64,000 nt of DNA, taken from Myxococcales bacterium. GTDB lineage: Bacteria > Myxococcota_A > Polyangia > Polyangiales > JAFGIB01. Under the pieces are notes generated by a model. The model ran no database searches. It saw nothing but the letters and a program-made list of their open reading frames with translations, and was not told the DNA's origin. Positions within the stretch are counted from its first letter, which is position 1; each line of letters begins with the position of its first letter. The DNA lies in NCBI GenBank assembly GCA_029880325.1, contig JAOUOP010000029.1, positions 1 to 64,000 on the forward strand, written 5' to 3'. This document shows, piece by piece, positions 1 to 9,267 of the stretch. Position numbers and translations under genes: made by a program.

Positions 1-108
1 CTCAGCACTCCGCCGAGCACATCTAGGCTCTACCGCCACAGCGTTCCGTGAGTAACCCAGCCGCAGGCGCATTGAGGCGCGCCGGGCGTCGAAAACGCCG
101 CACGAAGC

Positions 109-1026
109 TCAGTAGACGACCACGCGGTTGCGCCCGCGCTTTTTGGCCTCGTAGAGCGCAGCGTTGGCCTCGTGCACCAATGAGGCCACGTCCTCGTGCC
201 GCGGCAGCAACATCGCCCCGCCGATGCTGATCGTGATCTCCAGGTCCTCGCCCCGGGCGTTGACCTGTAACTCCTCGACGCAGCTCCTGAGGCGTTCGGC
301 CAGTGCGGCGACACCCGTGTACTCGATCCCCCGCACCGCCAGGGCGAACTCGTCGCCGCCGAAGCGCCCGAAAACGTCCTCGACCCTCAGCTCCGCAGCC
401 AGCGCCGCCGCCACGTCGCGTAGCACCATGTCGCCGGTCAAGTGGCCGTAGGCGTCATTGATGTCCTTGAAGTGGTCGATGTCGACCAAGAGCACACTCA
501 GCGGTGAACCGTGGCGACAGGCGTAGGCCAGCTCCGCCACGAAACGCTCGTCCAGCTCGCGGCGATTGAGCAGATCGGTGAGCGGATCGTGGATCATGAG
601 CTCGAGGGTCTGCCGGATCGCATGAAACTCGGCCCGGTCCTGGGCGGAGAAACGAAAGGCCGTGGTCGCACCCAGGTTGATGCGATCGCCCTCCTGCAGC
701 TTCCTCGGGCCCAGCAAGCGGCGTCCCTGACAATAGGTGCCGTTGCGGCTGCCGGCATCTTCGAGAATGAAGCCATCCTCGGTGTGCATGATGCGCGCAT
801 GTAGGCGCGACACCCCCTCGTCGAGCAGGGGGATCTGGCAGCTCGGGCTGCGCCCAAGGTTGATTACCGGCTCATCCAGCGGATAGATGGTTCCCGCACG
901 CGGACCGCCCAACACGAAAAGCACGCCGCGATCGCGGGCGCCTACCGATAGCTCCGGCTGGCCCGTCATCAGGCCAGTGGAGTCTTGCTCGGAATCCACG
1001 CTGTCTACCAAGTCCCGTTTGCTCAC
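109..1026 (-). CDS. FHA-GGDEF diguanylate cyclase
   Basis: Predicted cytosolic cyclase that makes cyclic di-GMP from two GTP and is probably targeted by a phosphothreonine-binding FHA domain. The 305-residue protein has an FHA domain at about residues 35-125 (GRS near 58, SRLHA at 73-77, SRNGT at 93-97). A GGDEF domain follows at about 140-305: DPLT start motif at 147, intact GGDEF signature at 223-227, and an RVED inhibitory-site motif at 214-217 exactly five residues upstream. There is no signal peptide or membrane segment. Both the active site and the product-feedback site look intact, so an active, feedback-inhibited enzyme is expected. It lies in the same direction as the Ser/Thr kinase upstream, 90 bases away, which fits FHA recognition of a kinase target. 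That link is inference. Confidence 0.92.
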   Translation of the reverse strand: MSKRDLVDSVDSEQDSTGLMTGQPELSVGARDRGVLFVLGGPRAGTIYPLDEPVINLGRSPSCQIPLLDEGVSRLHARIMHTEDGFILEDAGSRNGTYCQGRRLLGPRKLQEGDRINLGATTAFRFSAQDRAEFHAIRQTLELMIHDPLTDLLNRRELDERFVAELAYACRHGSPLSVLLVDIDHFKDINDAYGHLTGDMVLRDVAAALAAELRVEDVFGRFGGDEFALAVRGIEYTGVAALAERLRSCVEELQVNARGEDLEITISIGGAMLLPRHEDVASLVHEANAALYEAKKRGRNRVVVY

Positions 1027-1116
1027 GACTCTCCGCCTAGCATAGCGGGATGTTAGGAGCGGGTCCAGAGACTCGCTCAGTCAGCGAACGATAGACCGGG
1101 AAGCGCGCGGGTAGAA

Positions 1117-2556
1117 TCACGCTTCCTTGGCCGCTCCCCAGGTGTCGAGTTCGAGCAAGGCACCCCCCACGAAGGTCACACCATCACCGACCGGTCGGCA
1201 TTCCACGCTATCCTGTCGGGCCACCAGGGAGATGACAACATCCGGGTGCGCTCCGTCACGCTCATCGAGAATCTCGCGGATCTCCCCCAGGCGTCCCTCC
1301 GCGTCATCCAGGGTGTAGTCTTCTTCTGACCCTTCCTCGATCAGCCGGATGGCCGTCAGTCCATTCGAGGCGCGCAGGGGAAACTCGAAGCCGTCTTCCT
1401 CGAGCTCGCACTCGACGATGTCGAGCACCTCGGCGATGTCCTCGATCATGTCGTCGTCGAGCTCCAGCCCCTCGGCCGCGCCCACCTCCAGGCGAATGCC
1501 GATGGCATCCACTGCCTGCCCCTTGGCGGTATCGACTGCGGGCTCGTCGTCGCAGGCCCGCCGGAAGGCCTCGAGGAACTCGATAACCGTTGAGTAGCGG
1601 TCGTCGGGAGCCTTGGCCATGCATTTGAGGATCACCTCGTCGATGGCAGAAGAGACCGGAGCCAACTCGCTGGCCCGGGGCGGCGGCGCCTGCAGGTGCA
1701 TCACGGTGATCGCCCGTCGGTTGGGATCGTTGAAGGGATACCTGCCGGTGAGCAAGCGAAACGCCAACACGCCGAGCGAATAGATGTCGGCCCGACAATC
1801 GAGCGCCTCGCAGCGAATCTGCTCCGGCGCCATGGAATGGGGCGTTCCAATAATGGTTCCTGGGGCCGTCAGGCCGTCGCCCCGGTAGTCCCCGTACATC
1901 AGCTTTGCCACACCGAAGTCGAGGAGCTTGATGACGCGTCGGCCCGCAATCTCGGCGATGAAGATGTTGCTGGCTTTGATGTCGCGGTGGATGATGTCCT
2001 GCTCGTGGGCGCAATGCAGGGCCGCGGCCACGGGCTCCAGGATCGCGACGGTCTCGCGCGGACTCAGGCGCTTTTGCTCCCGTAGCAGTTCTCGCAGATC
2101 TTTGCCCTCCAGCAGCTCCATGGAGTAATAGGGAACCCCGCCCGTCAGCTCGCCCACGCTGTAGACCTGCACGATGTTCTCGTGGATGATCCGGCTCAAG
2201 GCTTCCACCTCACGGATGAAGCGCGGGAGAATAGTCGGTACGTTGACCATCTCGGGGCGCAGCACCTTGACCGCCACCACCCGATCGCTCGGGAGGTGAA
2301 GCGCCTTGAACACCTGGCCGTAGCCGCCAGCACCGAGTTCGGCTTCGATGCGGTATTCGCCGAGCAGAGCGCCTGGCGACAGATCCGGAGGCGTTGGGCG
2401 ACGCAGCATACGTTGACGCAGGGTTCTGGACTCCGATGCTCGGCTCCCGTCGATGGTTGCGGAGGCGGTCACCGCTTGCGTAACGCTGATCGTCGCCTGC
2501 CCTTCGTCGAAGTTCTCTCCGGGGGCTTCATCATCTGGTGCTGGAACCGACGACAT
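1117..2556 (-). CDS. Soluble Hanks-type Ser/Thr protein kinase
   Basis: Eukaryotic-like protein kinase of 479 residues. The catalytic domain spans about 66-335 with glycine loop at 74-81, ATP-binding Lys97, HRD at 190-192 with Lys194 and Asn197, and DFG at 213-215, so it should be active. An acidic C-terminal region of about 130 residues (many D/E runs near 360-420) has no recognised domain and no transmembrane helix. It is therefore a cytosolic kinase without a visible extracellular sensor. The N-terminal 60 residues are Ser/Thr rich and could hold autophosphorylation sites. It is followed in the same direction by an FHA-GGDEF protein, a plausible phospho-target. The weak GGA before the ATG and a possible promoter at 2586-2615 support the start. 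Confidence 0.93.
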   Translation of the reverse strand: MSSVPAPDDEAPGENFDEGQATISVTQAVTASATIDGSRASESRTLRQRMLRRPTPPDLSPGALLGEYRIEAELGAGGYGQVFKALHLPSDRVVAVKVLRPEMVNVPTILPRFIREVEALSRIIHENIVQVYSVGELTGGVPYYSMELLEGKDLRELLREQKRLSPRETVAILEPVAAALHCAHEQDIIHRDIKASNIFIAEIAGRRVIKLLDFGVAKLMYGDYRGDGLTAPGTIIGTPHSMAPEQIRCEALDCRADIYSLGVLAFRLLTGRYPFNDPNRRAITVMHLQAPPPRASELAPVSSAIDEVILKCMAKAPDDRYSTVIEFLEAFRRACDDEPAVDTAKGQAVDAIGIRLEVGAAEGLELDDDMIEDIAEVLDIVECELEEDGFEFPLRASNGLTAIRLIEEGSEEDYTLDDAEGRLGEIREILDERDGAHPDVVISLVARQDSVECRPVGDGVTFVGGALLELDTWGAAKEA

Positions 2557-3116
2557 ACTTCTGTCCGCTCGCGAGTGTTGACAACAATATAGACGCTGCA
2601 GCTAGCCAACGGCAAGCATTCTCGATGTAGACCTGTTTGATCTTGCCGCCCAAGTCTTGGGGAGTCGAGTCATCGGGGGGTCGCGGGCGACGCGTTTCTA
2701 TACCTCCTGTGGGCACAAGAAACGTATGAACTCGTGCGGACTTTGCGCACAGTTGAATCCGATTCCTTGCAGGACAACACGTGGGAATAGCCCAGATTCG
2801 AGACAAAAATCGTCCTGAATGTCTCCTTCTTGTGTAGATTTCTGATTCTCGAACATGCCAGAATTTTGTTGTCCCCCGCACGAAGCGGGGGCGAAAGATC
2901 GCTAGCGGATCGACGCGCTAGGCCGGTCGCTGTTGAAAACGCCCGCCGCACACTGGGCGTTTGGTTTCACGCGTAGAGCGCACGGAAGGTGTCTGTGGGC
3001 CCTACATGGAACCGAGGTGGTCGCAGCGCCAACGGGCGCCTGCGCCGCCGATGGCCGTCGATGGCCGTCGATTTGTCAATGATTGAGACCCTGGTTGCAA
3101 ACGAGGAGAGCAGGCA
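2557..3116. other. 560-base divergent intergenic region, no gene seen
   Basis: Lies between the divergent kinase and TonB-dependent receptor genes. It is more AT-rich than its neighbours around 2780-2870. It contains an 8-base inverted repeat (2937-2944 with 2955-2962, loop 10) and two copies of TGGCCGTCGA near 3051-3072. GAGGAG about eight bases before the ATG at 3117 is a clear ribosome binding site. No convincing coding sequence is visible on either strand. The inverted repeat could be an operator for the receptor operon; this is inference. Confidence 0.4.
2586..2615 (-). promoter_or_regulatory. Candidate sigma-70-type promoter of the kinase/FHA-GGDEF pair
   Basis: On the minus strand TTGCCG (2610-2615) is followed after 18 bases by TATATT (2586-2591), about 30 bases before the kinase ATG. 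The match is reasonable for a region that is otherwise GC-rich; it is not experimentally supported. Confidence 0.35.
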
Positions 3117-6100
3117 ATGACCACAGCCCGCAGTAGGCAATGCAGTACCACGCTACTGAGGCAGCGGGGAGGCGAACGCGTCGGCCCAACGCGACGAGCG
3201 CCCCAAGAGACCTCGCCTAGACGCAATAGACCGGGGGGCGATCTTGCGCTGCGTACCATCTTTGGTCTCTTTGGGGCCATCGCAAGCTTCGCGCTAGCCG
3301 GCTCCGTTCACGCCCAGCAAGGCAGCGCCGTGCTGATGGGCACCGTGAGCAGCTCGGATACGGGCGCCGCCAGCGCCGACGCTGTGATCACAGTGACCTC
3401 CAATGTCCTACAAGGCGAGGAGATCGCGGTCAGCGACGCGTCCGGGCGCTACCGCATCGCCGGCCTGCCTCCTGGGGCCTACGTCATGCGTGTCGAGCAA
3501 CAGGGCTTCAAGCCCTATTCACGCGAGATGATCGAGTTGCGAGCAGACTCAACCATCCGTTTGAATGTCGCGTTGCTGCCCGAGGCGCTTCAGAGTGAAG
3601 AGGTCGTGGTGTCCGGGCGTACCCCGACGGTGGACGTGGCATCCTCCAGCACGGGCATGACCATCTCCTCCGAGTTCATCGAGCGCGTACCCCTCTCTTC
3701 CCCGAGTTCCCGGGGCGGGGCGTCCCGCTCCATCGAGTCGGTCATCGACGTCGCACCCATGGCCGAGGGCGACGCCTTTGGTGTGTCCATGGTGGGCGCC
3801 TCGTCGCCGGAAAACAGCTACTTGCTCGACGGCATCTCGGTCAACAACCCGACCTACGGCCTGCTCGGCACGCCTCTCTCCATCGAGTTCGTCGATGAGA
3901 TCAGCGTTTTGACGGGCGGTTACATGCCGGAATACGGGCATTCGATGGGTGGCATCGTCAATGCCATCACCAAGTCCGGCACCAACGACCTGACCGCTTC
4001 CACCTGGTTCAACATCGCTCCTGGGGCGCTTTCGGGTAGTCCCAAGGGTGTCCAGCGTGTGGGGCAGACGATTCAGACCAAGCGCAAGCTGTCGTTAATT
4101 ACCGACCTTGGCGCCGATGTCGGAGCCCCGATCATCTACGACAAGCTCTGGATCTACGCTGGCTTTCAGTGGGCTCGCACCGCATACGATCTGGAGCGCT
4201 CGCTGCATACGACCAGCTACGACGCCGATGGTGTTCCCACTACCAGCGACTCGGCCATTCCCAATACCAGCGAGTCCTACCAGGCGATCCAGAACATGTA
4301 TCAAGGCATCGCCAAGCTCACCTGGGCGGCCGACTCCCACAATCGCCTGGACTTGACCCTCAACACCGTCTACCCCGTCTCGGGCGGCGGCGGCGACTTC
4401 GGCATCAATCCGCTCACCGGCGAGCCCGAGATCGGCACACAAAATAACTCCTATGCGGTGCCCCTAAACGGCGAATACGGCGCCATCGCCCACGAGTACC
4501 TCGGCGATTCGATCAACTCCGTGCTGAAGTGGTCGAGCGACATCAACGACGACGCTCGGCTGGATACCTGGCTCGGTTGGCATCGTGAGCGCGGTGGCCG
4601 CCTGCCTTCGGACGGCTCCGCGATCGGCAGCGGCAATGGTCTGGCCGGTCAGAGCAACGTTTGGTACGAGCTCAACCACAGCCTGGCCGAGTTCGAAAAC
4701 GTCTCCGCGTGTGACGCGGACCTCGACCCGATGGCCGATCCCTCCATGTACGTTTGCCCGGTCAACGACTACCGGACGGGCGGCCCCGAGTTCATCAACA
4801 AGCAGATCCTCAATCGCGCCGAGGCGCGCACCATCTGGACCCAGCTCTTCGAGGCCGGCGGCCATCACGTTTTCAAGGTGGGCGTCAACGGCGAGGGCCA
4901 GTTCTACGACCACACCAAGGGCTATAGCGGATCGCGCAGCATCACCGAGTTCGACGTCGACTGGTGGCTCGACGGCGCGGTCTATGGCTATCTGACAGAG
5001 CCTGGCCAGCCGGTGGTTTTGGACAAGCTTCATAACAAGAGCCAGTCCACCTCCTTCGGCGGCTTCGTCCAGGACAGCTGGGACATCGTCGACGAGGTCA
5101 CCCTGAACCTCGGCGTGCGCTACGACACCCAGCTTCTCTACGCCAACGACCAGCTGGCGATGGCGCTGGACAACCAGATCTCACCGCGCGGCGGCCTGGT
5201 CTACGATCCCACCAAGGAAGGTCGGGCCAAGCTCTTCGCCAACTACGGCCGCTTCTACGAGAAGGTCCCGTTGCTGATGCTCGACCGTTATCTCACGGGT
5301 GAGCCCTTTCTCTTCGCCCTGCGCGAGTGCACCGAGCCCGGCGTTGCAGGCGGCGATTGCTTTGACGACGCGGCCCTGATCCCCATCGGCGATCCGCCGA
5401 ACAACAGCTATATCGTGGCGGGCGCCGGTACGGTTCCGGTCGATCCCGACCTCAAGGCGCCCTCGGCAGACGAGATCGTGCTCGGTGGTGAATACGAGAT
5501 CATCGAAGACGGCCGCGCGGGTCTGGTCTATACGCGGCGCTGGCTCAACGAGACCGTGGAGGACATGAGCCGGGACGAGGCCAACACCTACTTCTTCGGC
5601 AACCCGGGCTCGGGCATCGCCTCCGACTTCCCCAAGGCCGAGCGCAACTACGATGCTCTGTCGTTGCAGTTTACGAAAACCTTCTCGAAGCATTGGCTGG
5701 CCAACGGCAGCTACACCCTCTCCTGGCTGCGCGGCAACTATGGCGGTCTGTTCCGGGCCGAGGATCTGCAGCTGGACCCGCACCAGAACAGCGACTTCGA
5801 CCTCTATTCGCTGACTGCCAACCGCACGGGCGATCTGCCGGGCGACCACCGCCACTCGATTAAGCTCTTCGGCGCCTATGGCATTGACGTCGCCGAGAGC
5901 AGCACCCTGACCCCGGGCCTGGCCCTGCGCGGCCGCTCGGGTGGGCCCACCAACTACCTGGGTGGTCATCCGCTCTACGGTGCCGACCAGGTCTACATCC
6001 TACCGCGCGGCAGCGGTGAGCGTCTGCCCTGGTCCTATGGATCGGACGTCCGCCTGGATTTCACGCAGAAGTTCGGCGGCGTGCACTCCATCTCATTGAC

Positions 6101-6332
6101 CTTCGATGTCTTCAACGTCTTCAACATCCAGAGCGGCATTCGGCGTGACGAGCGCTACACCGAGTCCTCGGTCAATCCCGTCGAGGACGGTGATATCGAC
6201 GACCTGACGAACGAAGACGGCTCGGCCTTTGATCCGGATGACCCGGACTTCGGAAAGAACCCGAACTACGGCGAGATCGTCCAGTACCAAGAACCGCGGA
6301 TCTTCCGCTTTGGCGTAAAGGGAACGTTCTGA
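3117..6332 (+). CDS. Oar-like TonB-dependent outer-membrane transporter
   Basis: Outer-membrane beta-barrel of 1071 residues energised by TonB. After a long basic N-region, a hydrophobic signal segment (about 42-66) ends at VHA before QQ. Next come a carboxypeptidase-regulatory-like beta-sandwich (about 70-155, with DASGRYRIAGLPPG), a TonB plug (about 158-300, with YLLDGISVNNP and GGIVNAITKSGTN), and a long barrel ending in a terminal Phe (GVKGTF). This is the Oar layout known from Myxococcus. The unusually long 40-residue extension before the signal peptide is kept because GAGGAG precedes this ATG at good spacing and no better in-frame start is visible. It is the first gene of a cluster with its own lipoprotein, TonB, ExbB, two ExbD and a protease. 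The substrate is unknown. Confidence 0.93.
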   Translation: MTTARSRQCSTTLLRQRGGERVGPTRRAPQETSPRRNRPGGDLALRTIFGLFGAIASFALAGSVHAQQGSAVLMGTVSSSDTGAASADAVITVTSNVLQGEEIAVSDASGRYRIAGLPPGAYVMRVEQQGFKPYSREMIELRADSTIRLNVALLPEALQSEEVVVSGRTPTVDVASSSTGMTISSEFIERVPLSSPSSRGGASRSIESVIDVAPMAEGDAFGVSMVGASSPENSYLLDGISVNNPTYGLLGTPLSIEFVDEISVLTGGYMPEYGHSMGGIVNAITKSGTNDLTASTWFNIAPGALSGSPKGVQRVGQTIQTKRKLSLITDLGADVGAPIIYDKLWIYAGFQWARTAYDLERSLHTTSYDADGVPTTSDSAIPNTSESYQAIQNMYQGIAKLTWAADSHNRLDLTLNTVYPVSGGGGDFGINPLTGEPEIGTQNNSYAVPLNGEYGAIAHEYLGDSINSVLKWSSDINDDARLDTWLGWHRERGGRLPSDGSAIGSGNGLAGQSNVWYELNHSLAEFENVSACDADLDPMADPSMYVCPVNDYRTGGPEFINKQILNRAEARTIWTQLFEAGGHHVFKVGVNGEGQFYDHTKGYSGSRSITEFDVDWWLDGAVYGYLTEPGQPVVLDKLHNKSQSTSFGGFVQDSWDIVDEVTLNLGVRYDTQLLYANDQLAMALDNQISPRGGLVYDPTKEGRAKLFANYGRFYEKVPLLMLDRYLTGEPFLFALRECTEPGVAGGDCFDDAALIPIGDPPNNSYIVAGAGTVPVDPDLKAPSADEIVLGGEYEIIEDGRAGLVYTRRWLNETVEDMSRDEANTYFFGNPGSGIASDFPKAERNYDALSLQFTKTFSKHWLANGSYTLSWLRGNYGGLFRAEDLQLDPHQNSDFDLYSLTANRTGDLPGDHRHSIKLFGAYGIDVAESSTLTPGLALRGRSGGPTNYLGGHPLYGADQVYILPRGSGERLPWSYGSDVRLDFTQKFGGVHSISLTFDVFNVFNIQSGIRRDERYTESSVNPVEDGDIDDLTNEDGSAFDPDDPDFGKNPNYGEIVQYQEPRIFRFGVKGTF

Positions 6333-7162
6333 TGAACACGAAGTACACCACCCTTTTTGCAGCGCTTTTGCTGATGTTGGCGACCGGCACCGCCTGCGAT
6401 CAACCCAAGCCCAAGTGCACGGCAGCACACGGCAACTTCGCGGCGACCTTCACTCTGGTGAAGGGTGAGGGGGTGTGCGCGGAGCTCAGCAGCGGTGTGC
6501 TCAACGTGCAGTCCTACAACGAATCCAAGAACGGTCCTAACTCGGTCTTGGATCAGAACAAGCCGACGATCGCGATCCAATCCCAGGATACGACCGACGT
6601 GCTGTGGTCCGGGCGCGAGACCGACCCGGACGAGAAAACCTACGCCTTCGGCGGCTTCGATGCGCCGGATCCAGATGGCGACGGCATTTGCCACGCGAAG
6701 TCGTTGTCGACCGCCGTGTTGAAGGCCGCCGCGACCGAGGAAGTGCCGCCGATGATGGTCGACGAGTGCACCTTCGACCCGGGGCAGCCGGCCCAGGAGC
6801 CCATCGACATTCGCTACGACTGGAGCAACGTCCGCGTCGTGGTGACCCCCTCGGCCATCGGAACCAAGCTGGAGGCCGACCTGGAATACAGCGTGGGTGA
6901 CTGTACGGCAACCTACAAGGTCGCCGCCGTGTGGCCGCTGGTGGAATGCGGGTCGCCTGTGGAAGGCAGTGGCGATGAGCCCGCGCCGATGGACGATCCC
7001 GATGCAGACGCTGGCGTCGACCCGAACTGTCCGGTGGAGGAGGCCGAGCCGCCTCCGCCCGAACTCGAGGCCGACGACTCCATATGTGAGAGTCAGGGAG
7101 TGATTCCGGACTTCCCCGTGCATTGCGATCCGGGGCTACTGATGTGCGTGCTCGACGACTAG
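6332..7162 (+). CDS. Lipoprotein translationally coupled to the Oar-like receptor
   Basis: A 276-residue exported protein of unknown function. The N-terminus MNTKYTT plus a hydrophobic stretch ends in a lipobox-like GTAC at about residue 22. The mature part has many Cys residues, a DPDGDG calcium-loop-like motif and an acidic Pro-rich segment near 210-250. The start codon overlaps the receptor stop (TGATG at 6330-6334), so the two are translated in tandem. This is strong evidence that the lipoprotein works with the receptor, perhaps as a surface-exposed or periplasmic partner as SusD-like proteins do. There is no sequence resemblance to SusD. Confidence 0.85.
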   Translation: MNTKYTTLFAALLLMLATGTACDQPKPKCTAAHGNFAATFTLVKGEGVCAELSSGVLNVQSYNESKNGPNSVLDQNKPTIAIQSQDTTDVLWSGRETDPDEKTYAFGGFDAPDPDGDGICHAKSLSTAVLKAAATEEVPPMMVDECTFDPGQPAQEPIDIRYDWSNVRVVVTPSAIGTKLEADLEYSVGDCTATYKVAAVWPLVECGSPVEGSGDEPAPMDDPDADAGVDPNCPVEEAEPPPPELEADDSICESQGVIPDFPVHCDPGLLMCVLDD

Positions 7163-7199
7163 CTCGACCCATAGTCGGGGCCGTGGGAGGCTGACGCCC

Positions 7200-8024
7200 A
7201 TGGCTGCCGCCCGGCCTCTGCTATTCGCGGAGATCCTACACCAACGGCGCGCTACGGCTCGCCGTTGGCTCGGTGCTACCTCGTTCGCACTTTACGTGTT
7301 GCTTTCGGCACTGGCGCTGTCGATGTCGCGGTTGTCACCCGACGACTCGCTGCCCGGCAAGCGCCCGCCGTTGGTCACGTTGGCCCGTGCGGTGCAACTG
7401 GGCAGTCCGCAGGGCGAGGCCGAGACCCCCTCGGTGCAAAGCCAGCCGAAACCGCCTGAAGCCACGCCCGAACCGGCGCCCCAGCCCCAGCCCAGCAAAC
7501 GCCGCCCTAGGCGCCCGTCGGTGCAGCGCGAGAAGGTCGACGAGATTCCCACGCCTGCCGAACCCGCAACGCCGGCCGAACAACCCGCGCCTTCGCTCGA
7601 GCCCGCCGCAGCGTCCGCGGCGGGCCAACCGGTCGCAGCGGGCTCCACGACGGGGCAGCCGCAGGGCGCGGCCACTGCCGGTGGCACAGACCCTGCTGCC
7701 ACCGGCGCCGGACGCAAGGCGCCCACTCGGCGCGTCGAAGTGCTGCCCTTCACCGACGGGATGACTCGACCGAAGCTGCTTTCCCAGAGCGCCCCCATGT
7801 ACACACGCGAGGCCCGCAGCGCCCGGGTCGGAGGCCTGGTGCTGGCCAAGTGCGTGATCACCACCAAGGGGCGGCTCACCAAGTGTCGCATCATCAAGGG
7901 CCTGCCGCTGATGAACCGCGCGGTGCTGGATGCCCTTCCGAAGTGGAAATACTCACCGGTTCTCTATCGCGGCAAAGCGGTCAACGTCGACTACCTGATT
8001 CGACTGCGCCTGGTCCCGCCGTAG
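7200..8024 (+). CDS. tonB: TonB-family energy transducer
   Basis: Inner-membrane anchored protein of 274 residues that links the ExbBD motor to an outer-membrane receptor. It has a short basic N-terminus, one transmembrane helix at about 23-44, a Pro/Ala/Glu-rich periplasmic spacer (about 70-180, with PEPAPQPQP) and a C-terminal TonB domain at about 190-274 (YTREARSARVGG, then CVITTKG, then KWKYSPVLYRGKAV). GGGAGG lies about nine bases before the ATG. The gene sits inside the receptor cluster, directly before exbB, so it is probably dedicated to this receptor. Confidence 0.92.
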   Translation: MAAARPLLFAEILHQRRATARRWLGATSFALYVLLSALALSMSRLSPDDSLPGKRPPLVTLARAVQLGSPQGEAETPSVQSQPKPPEATPEPAPQPQPSKRRPRRPSVQREKVDEIPTPAEPATPAEQPAPSLEPAAASAAGQPVAAGSTTGQPQGAATAGGTDPAATGAGRKAPTRRVEVLPFTDGMTRPKLLSQSAPMYTREARSARVGGLVLAKCVITTKGRLTKCRIIKGLPLMNRAVLDALPKWKYSPVLYRGKAVNVDYLIRLRLVPP

Positions 8025-8031
8025 CTCGCTC

Positions 8032-8772
8032 ATGTATCCTGGAGTTTCGAGCCGTACCACCATGGAGTTTGCAGCATCCGATTTCTGGTCGCACCTGGGC
8101 CTACCCGCCCGGCTCATCATCTGTGTGCTTCTGGGCAGTGCCCTGCTCGCGATCGGCATCGTCGTCGAGCGCATTTTCACGCTCGGCGCCTCTCGCCGTC
8201 AGTCGCTGGGCTTCGCGCGCTGGCTCGCCGAGCTGCTAGAGCAGGGTGACGTCGACAAAGCCGCTGCCGCACGCGCGCCCGAGCGTCCGGGACACCTAGG
8301 GCGCGTGCTTCAAACGGCCTTCGAGGTCTACCGCGATTGTCCACGCGAGGACCCGGAGCTGACCTTCGAGAGTGTGGCACGCGGGCTCGAGCGCCAGGCC
8401 CAACGGGAAGTTCATCGCATGAAGAAGGGCCTGGGCACGCTGGCCACCATCGCGTCGATCGCACCCTTCCTGGGCCTTTTGGGCACGGTGGTCGGCATCG
8501 TCGACTCCTTCGTGAGCATGGCCAAAAGCGGCTCTGGGGGCCTGGCGGTGGTCTCGGCCGGTATCGCCGAGGCCCTGGCGACCACGGCCATCGGGCTTGT
8601 CATCGCGATCCCGGTGATGGCGGCATACAACGCGCTGGCCGAGTGGACCGACTCGCGCGCCGTGGACATCGCCGAAGCCAGCAACGAGTTGCTGGACCTC
8701 CTGGCGCGACACCTGCGCCGCCCTGCCACAGAGCCCGCCTCGGTAGCGCCCCTGGCGGCATCGGAAGGCTGA
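8032..8772 (+). CDS. exbB: ExbB/TolQ/MotA-family proton-channel subunit
   Basis: Inner-membrane motor subunit that with ExbD uses the proton gradient to energise TonB. Hydrophobic segments lie at about residues 22-45, 140-165 and 175-200 of 246, with the typical GLLGTVVGIVDSF and AEALATTAIGLVIAIPV signatures of the MotA/TolQ/ExbB channel domain. The start is uncertain: the ATG at 8032 lacks a clear ribosome binding site, and an in-frame ATG at 8062 would give MEFAASDFW, a start more typical of the family. The gene is seven bases after tonB and precedes two exbD genes. Confidence 0.92.
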   Translation: MYPGVSSRTTMEFAASDFWSHLGLPARLIICVLLGSALLAIGIVVERIFTLGASRRQSLGFARWLAELLEQGDVDKAAAARAPERPGHLGRVLQTAFEVYRDCPREDPELTFESVARGLERQAQREVHRMKKGLGTLATIASIAPFLGLLGTVVGIVDSFVSMAKSGSGGLAVVSAGIAEALATTAIGLVIAIPVMAAYNALAEWTDSRAVDIAEASNELLDLLARHLRRPATEPASVAPLAASEG

Positions 8773-8817
8773 TGTGGCCTCGATAAGCAGGCCTGTGATG
8801 TCCCAGGAGAAAGCCCC

Positions 8818-9261
8818 GTGGTGAGCGTCTCCCGGCGCGGCGCAACGCAGGGCCCGAAGGCCGAGATCAACGTTACGCCGCTGGTGGACGTGGTGCTCGT
8901 CCTTTTGTTGGTCTTCATGGTCGTGACGCCGCTGCTCGCCAGTGGTGAAGAGGTCGCGCTGCCCGACGCCCACGGCCGCGCGGCTGCCGAGCCATCGCGT
9001 CCCGCTCCCGTGGTGATCACGCTCAGCGTCGACAGGCGACTCTGGCTGGGTCACGAGCAGCTCGCCCACGGCAATTTGCGCGTGCGGCTGGGCGCCGTCC
9101 TCGCCTCCCAACCGGACGCTGAGGTTTTGGTGAAGGCCGACCGGCGTCTCAGCGTCGCCGACCTGCGGCCCCTGCTTGCGGAGCTCGACCGCGCAGGCGC
9201 CCGGCGCATCGCCTTCGCCCTCAGCGAATCGCGAGAGCGCGCTCCAGGCGGCGGGGGTTGA
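8818..9261 (+). CDS. exbD: ExbD/TolR-family motor subunit (first copy)
   Basis: A 147-residue protein with one transmembrane helix (about 21-40) carrying the family signature INVTPLVDVVLVLLLVFMVV. The Asp in LVDV is the residue expected to relay protons. The periplasmic part (45-147) matches the ExbD/TolR fold. The start is GTG, preceded by AGGAGA at good spacing. It is the first of two adjacent ExbD-type genes, so the motor may contain a heteromeric ExbD pair, as described for some bacterial Exb systems. Confidence 0.93.
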   Translation: MVSVSRRGATQGPKAEINVTPLVDVVLVLLLVFMVVTPLLASGEEVALPDAHGRAAAEPSRPAPVVITLSVDRRLWLGHEQLAHGNLRVRLGAVLASQPDAEVLVKADRRLSVADLRPLLAELDRAGARRIAFALSESRERAPGGGG

Positions 9262-9267
9262 CGTGCG

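Noticed and set aside
91..105. Small hairpin after the FHA-GGDEF stop considered as a terminator
   Set aside because: Only a five-base stem with no T run; too weak to list.
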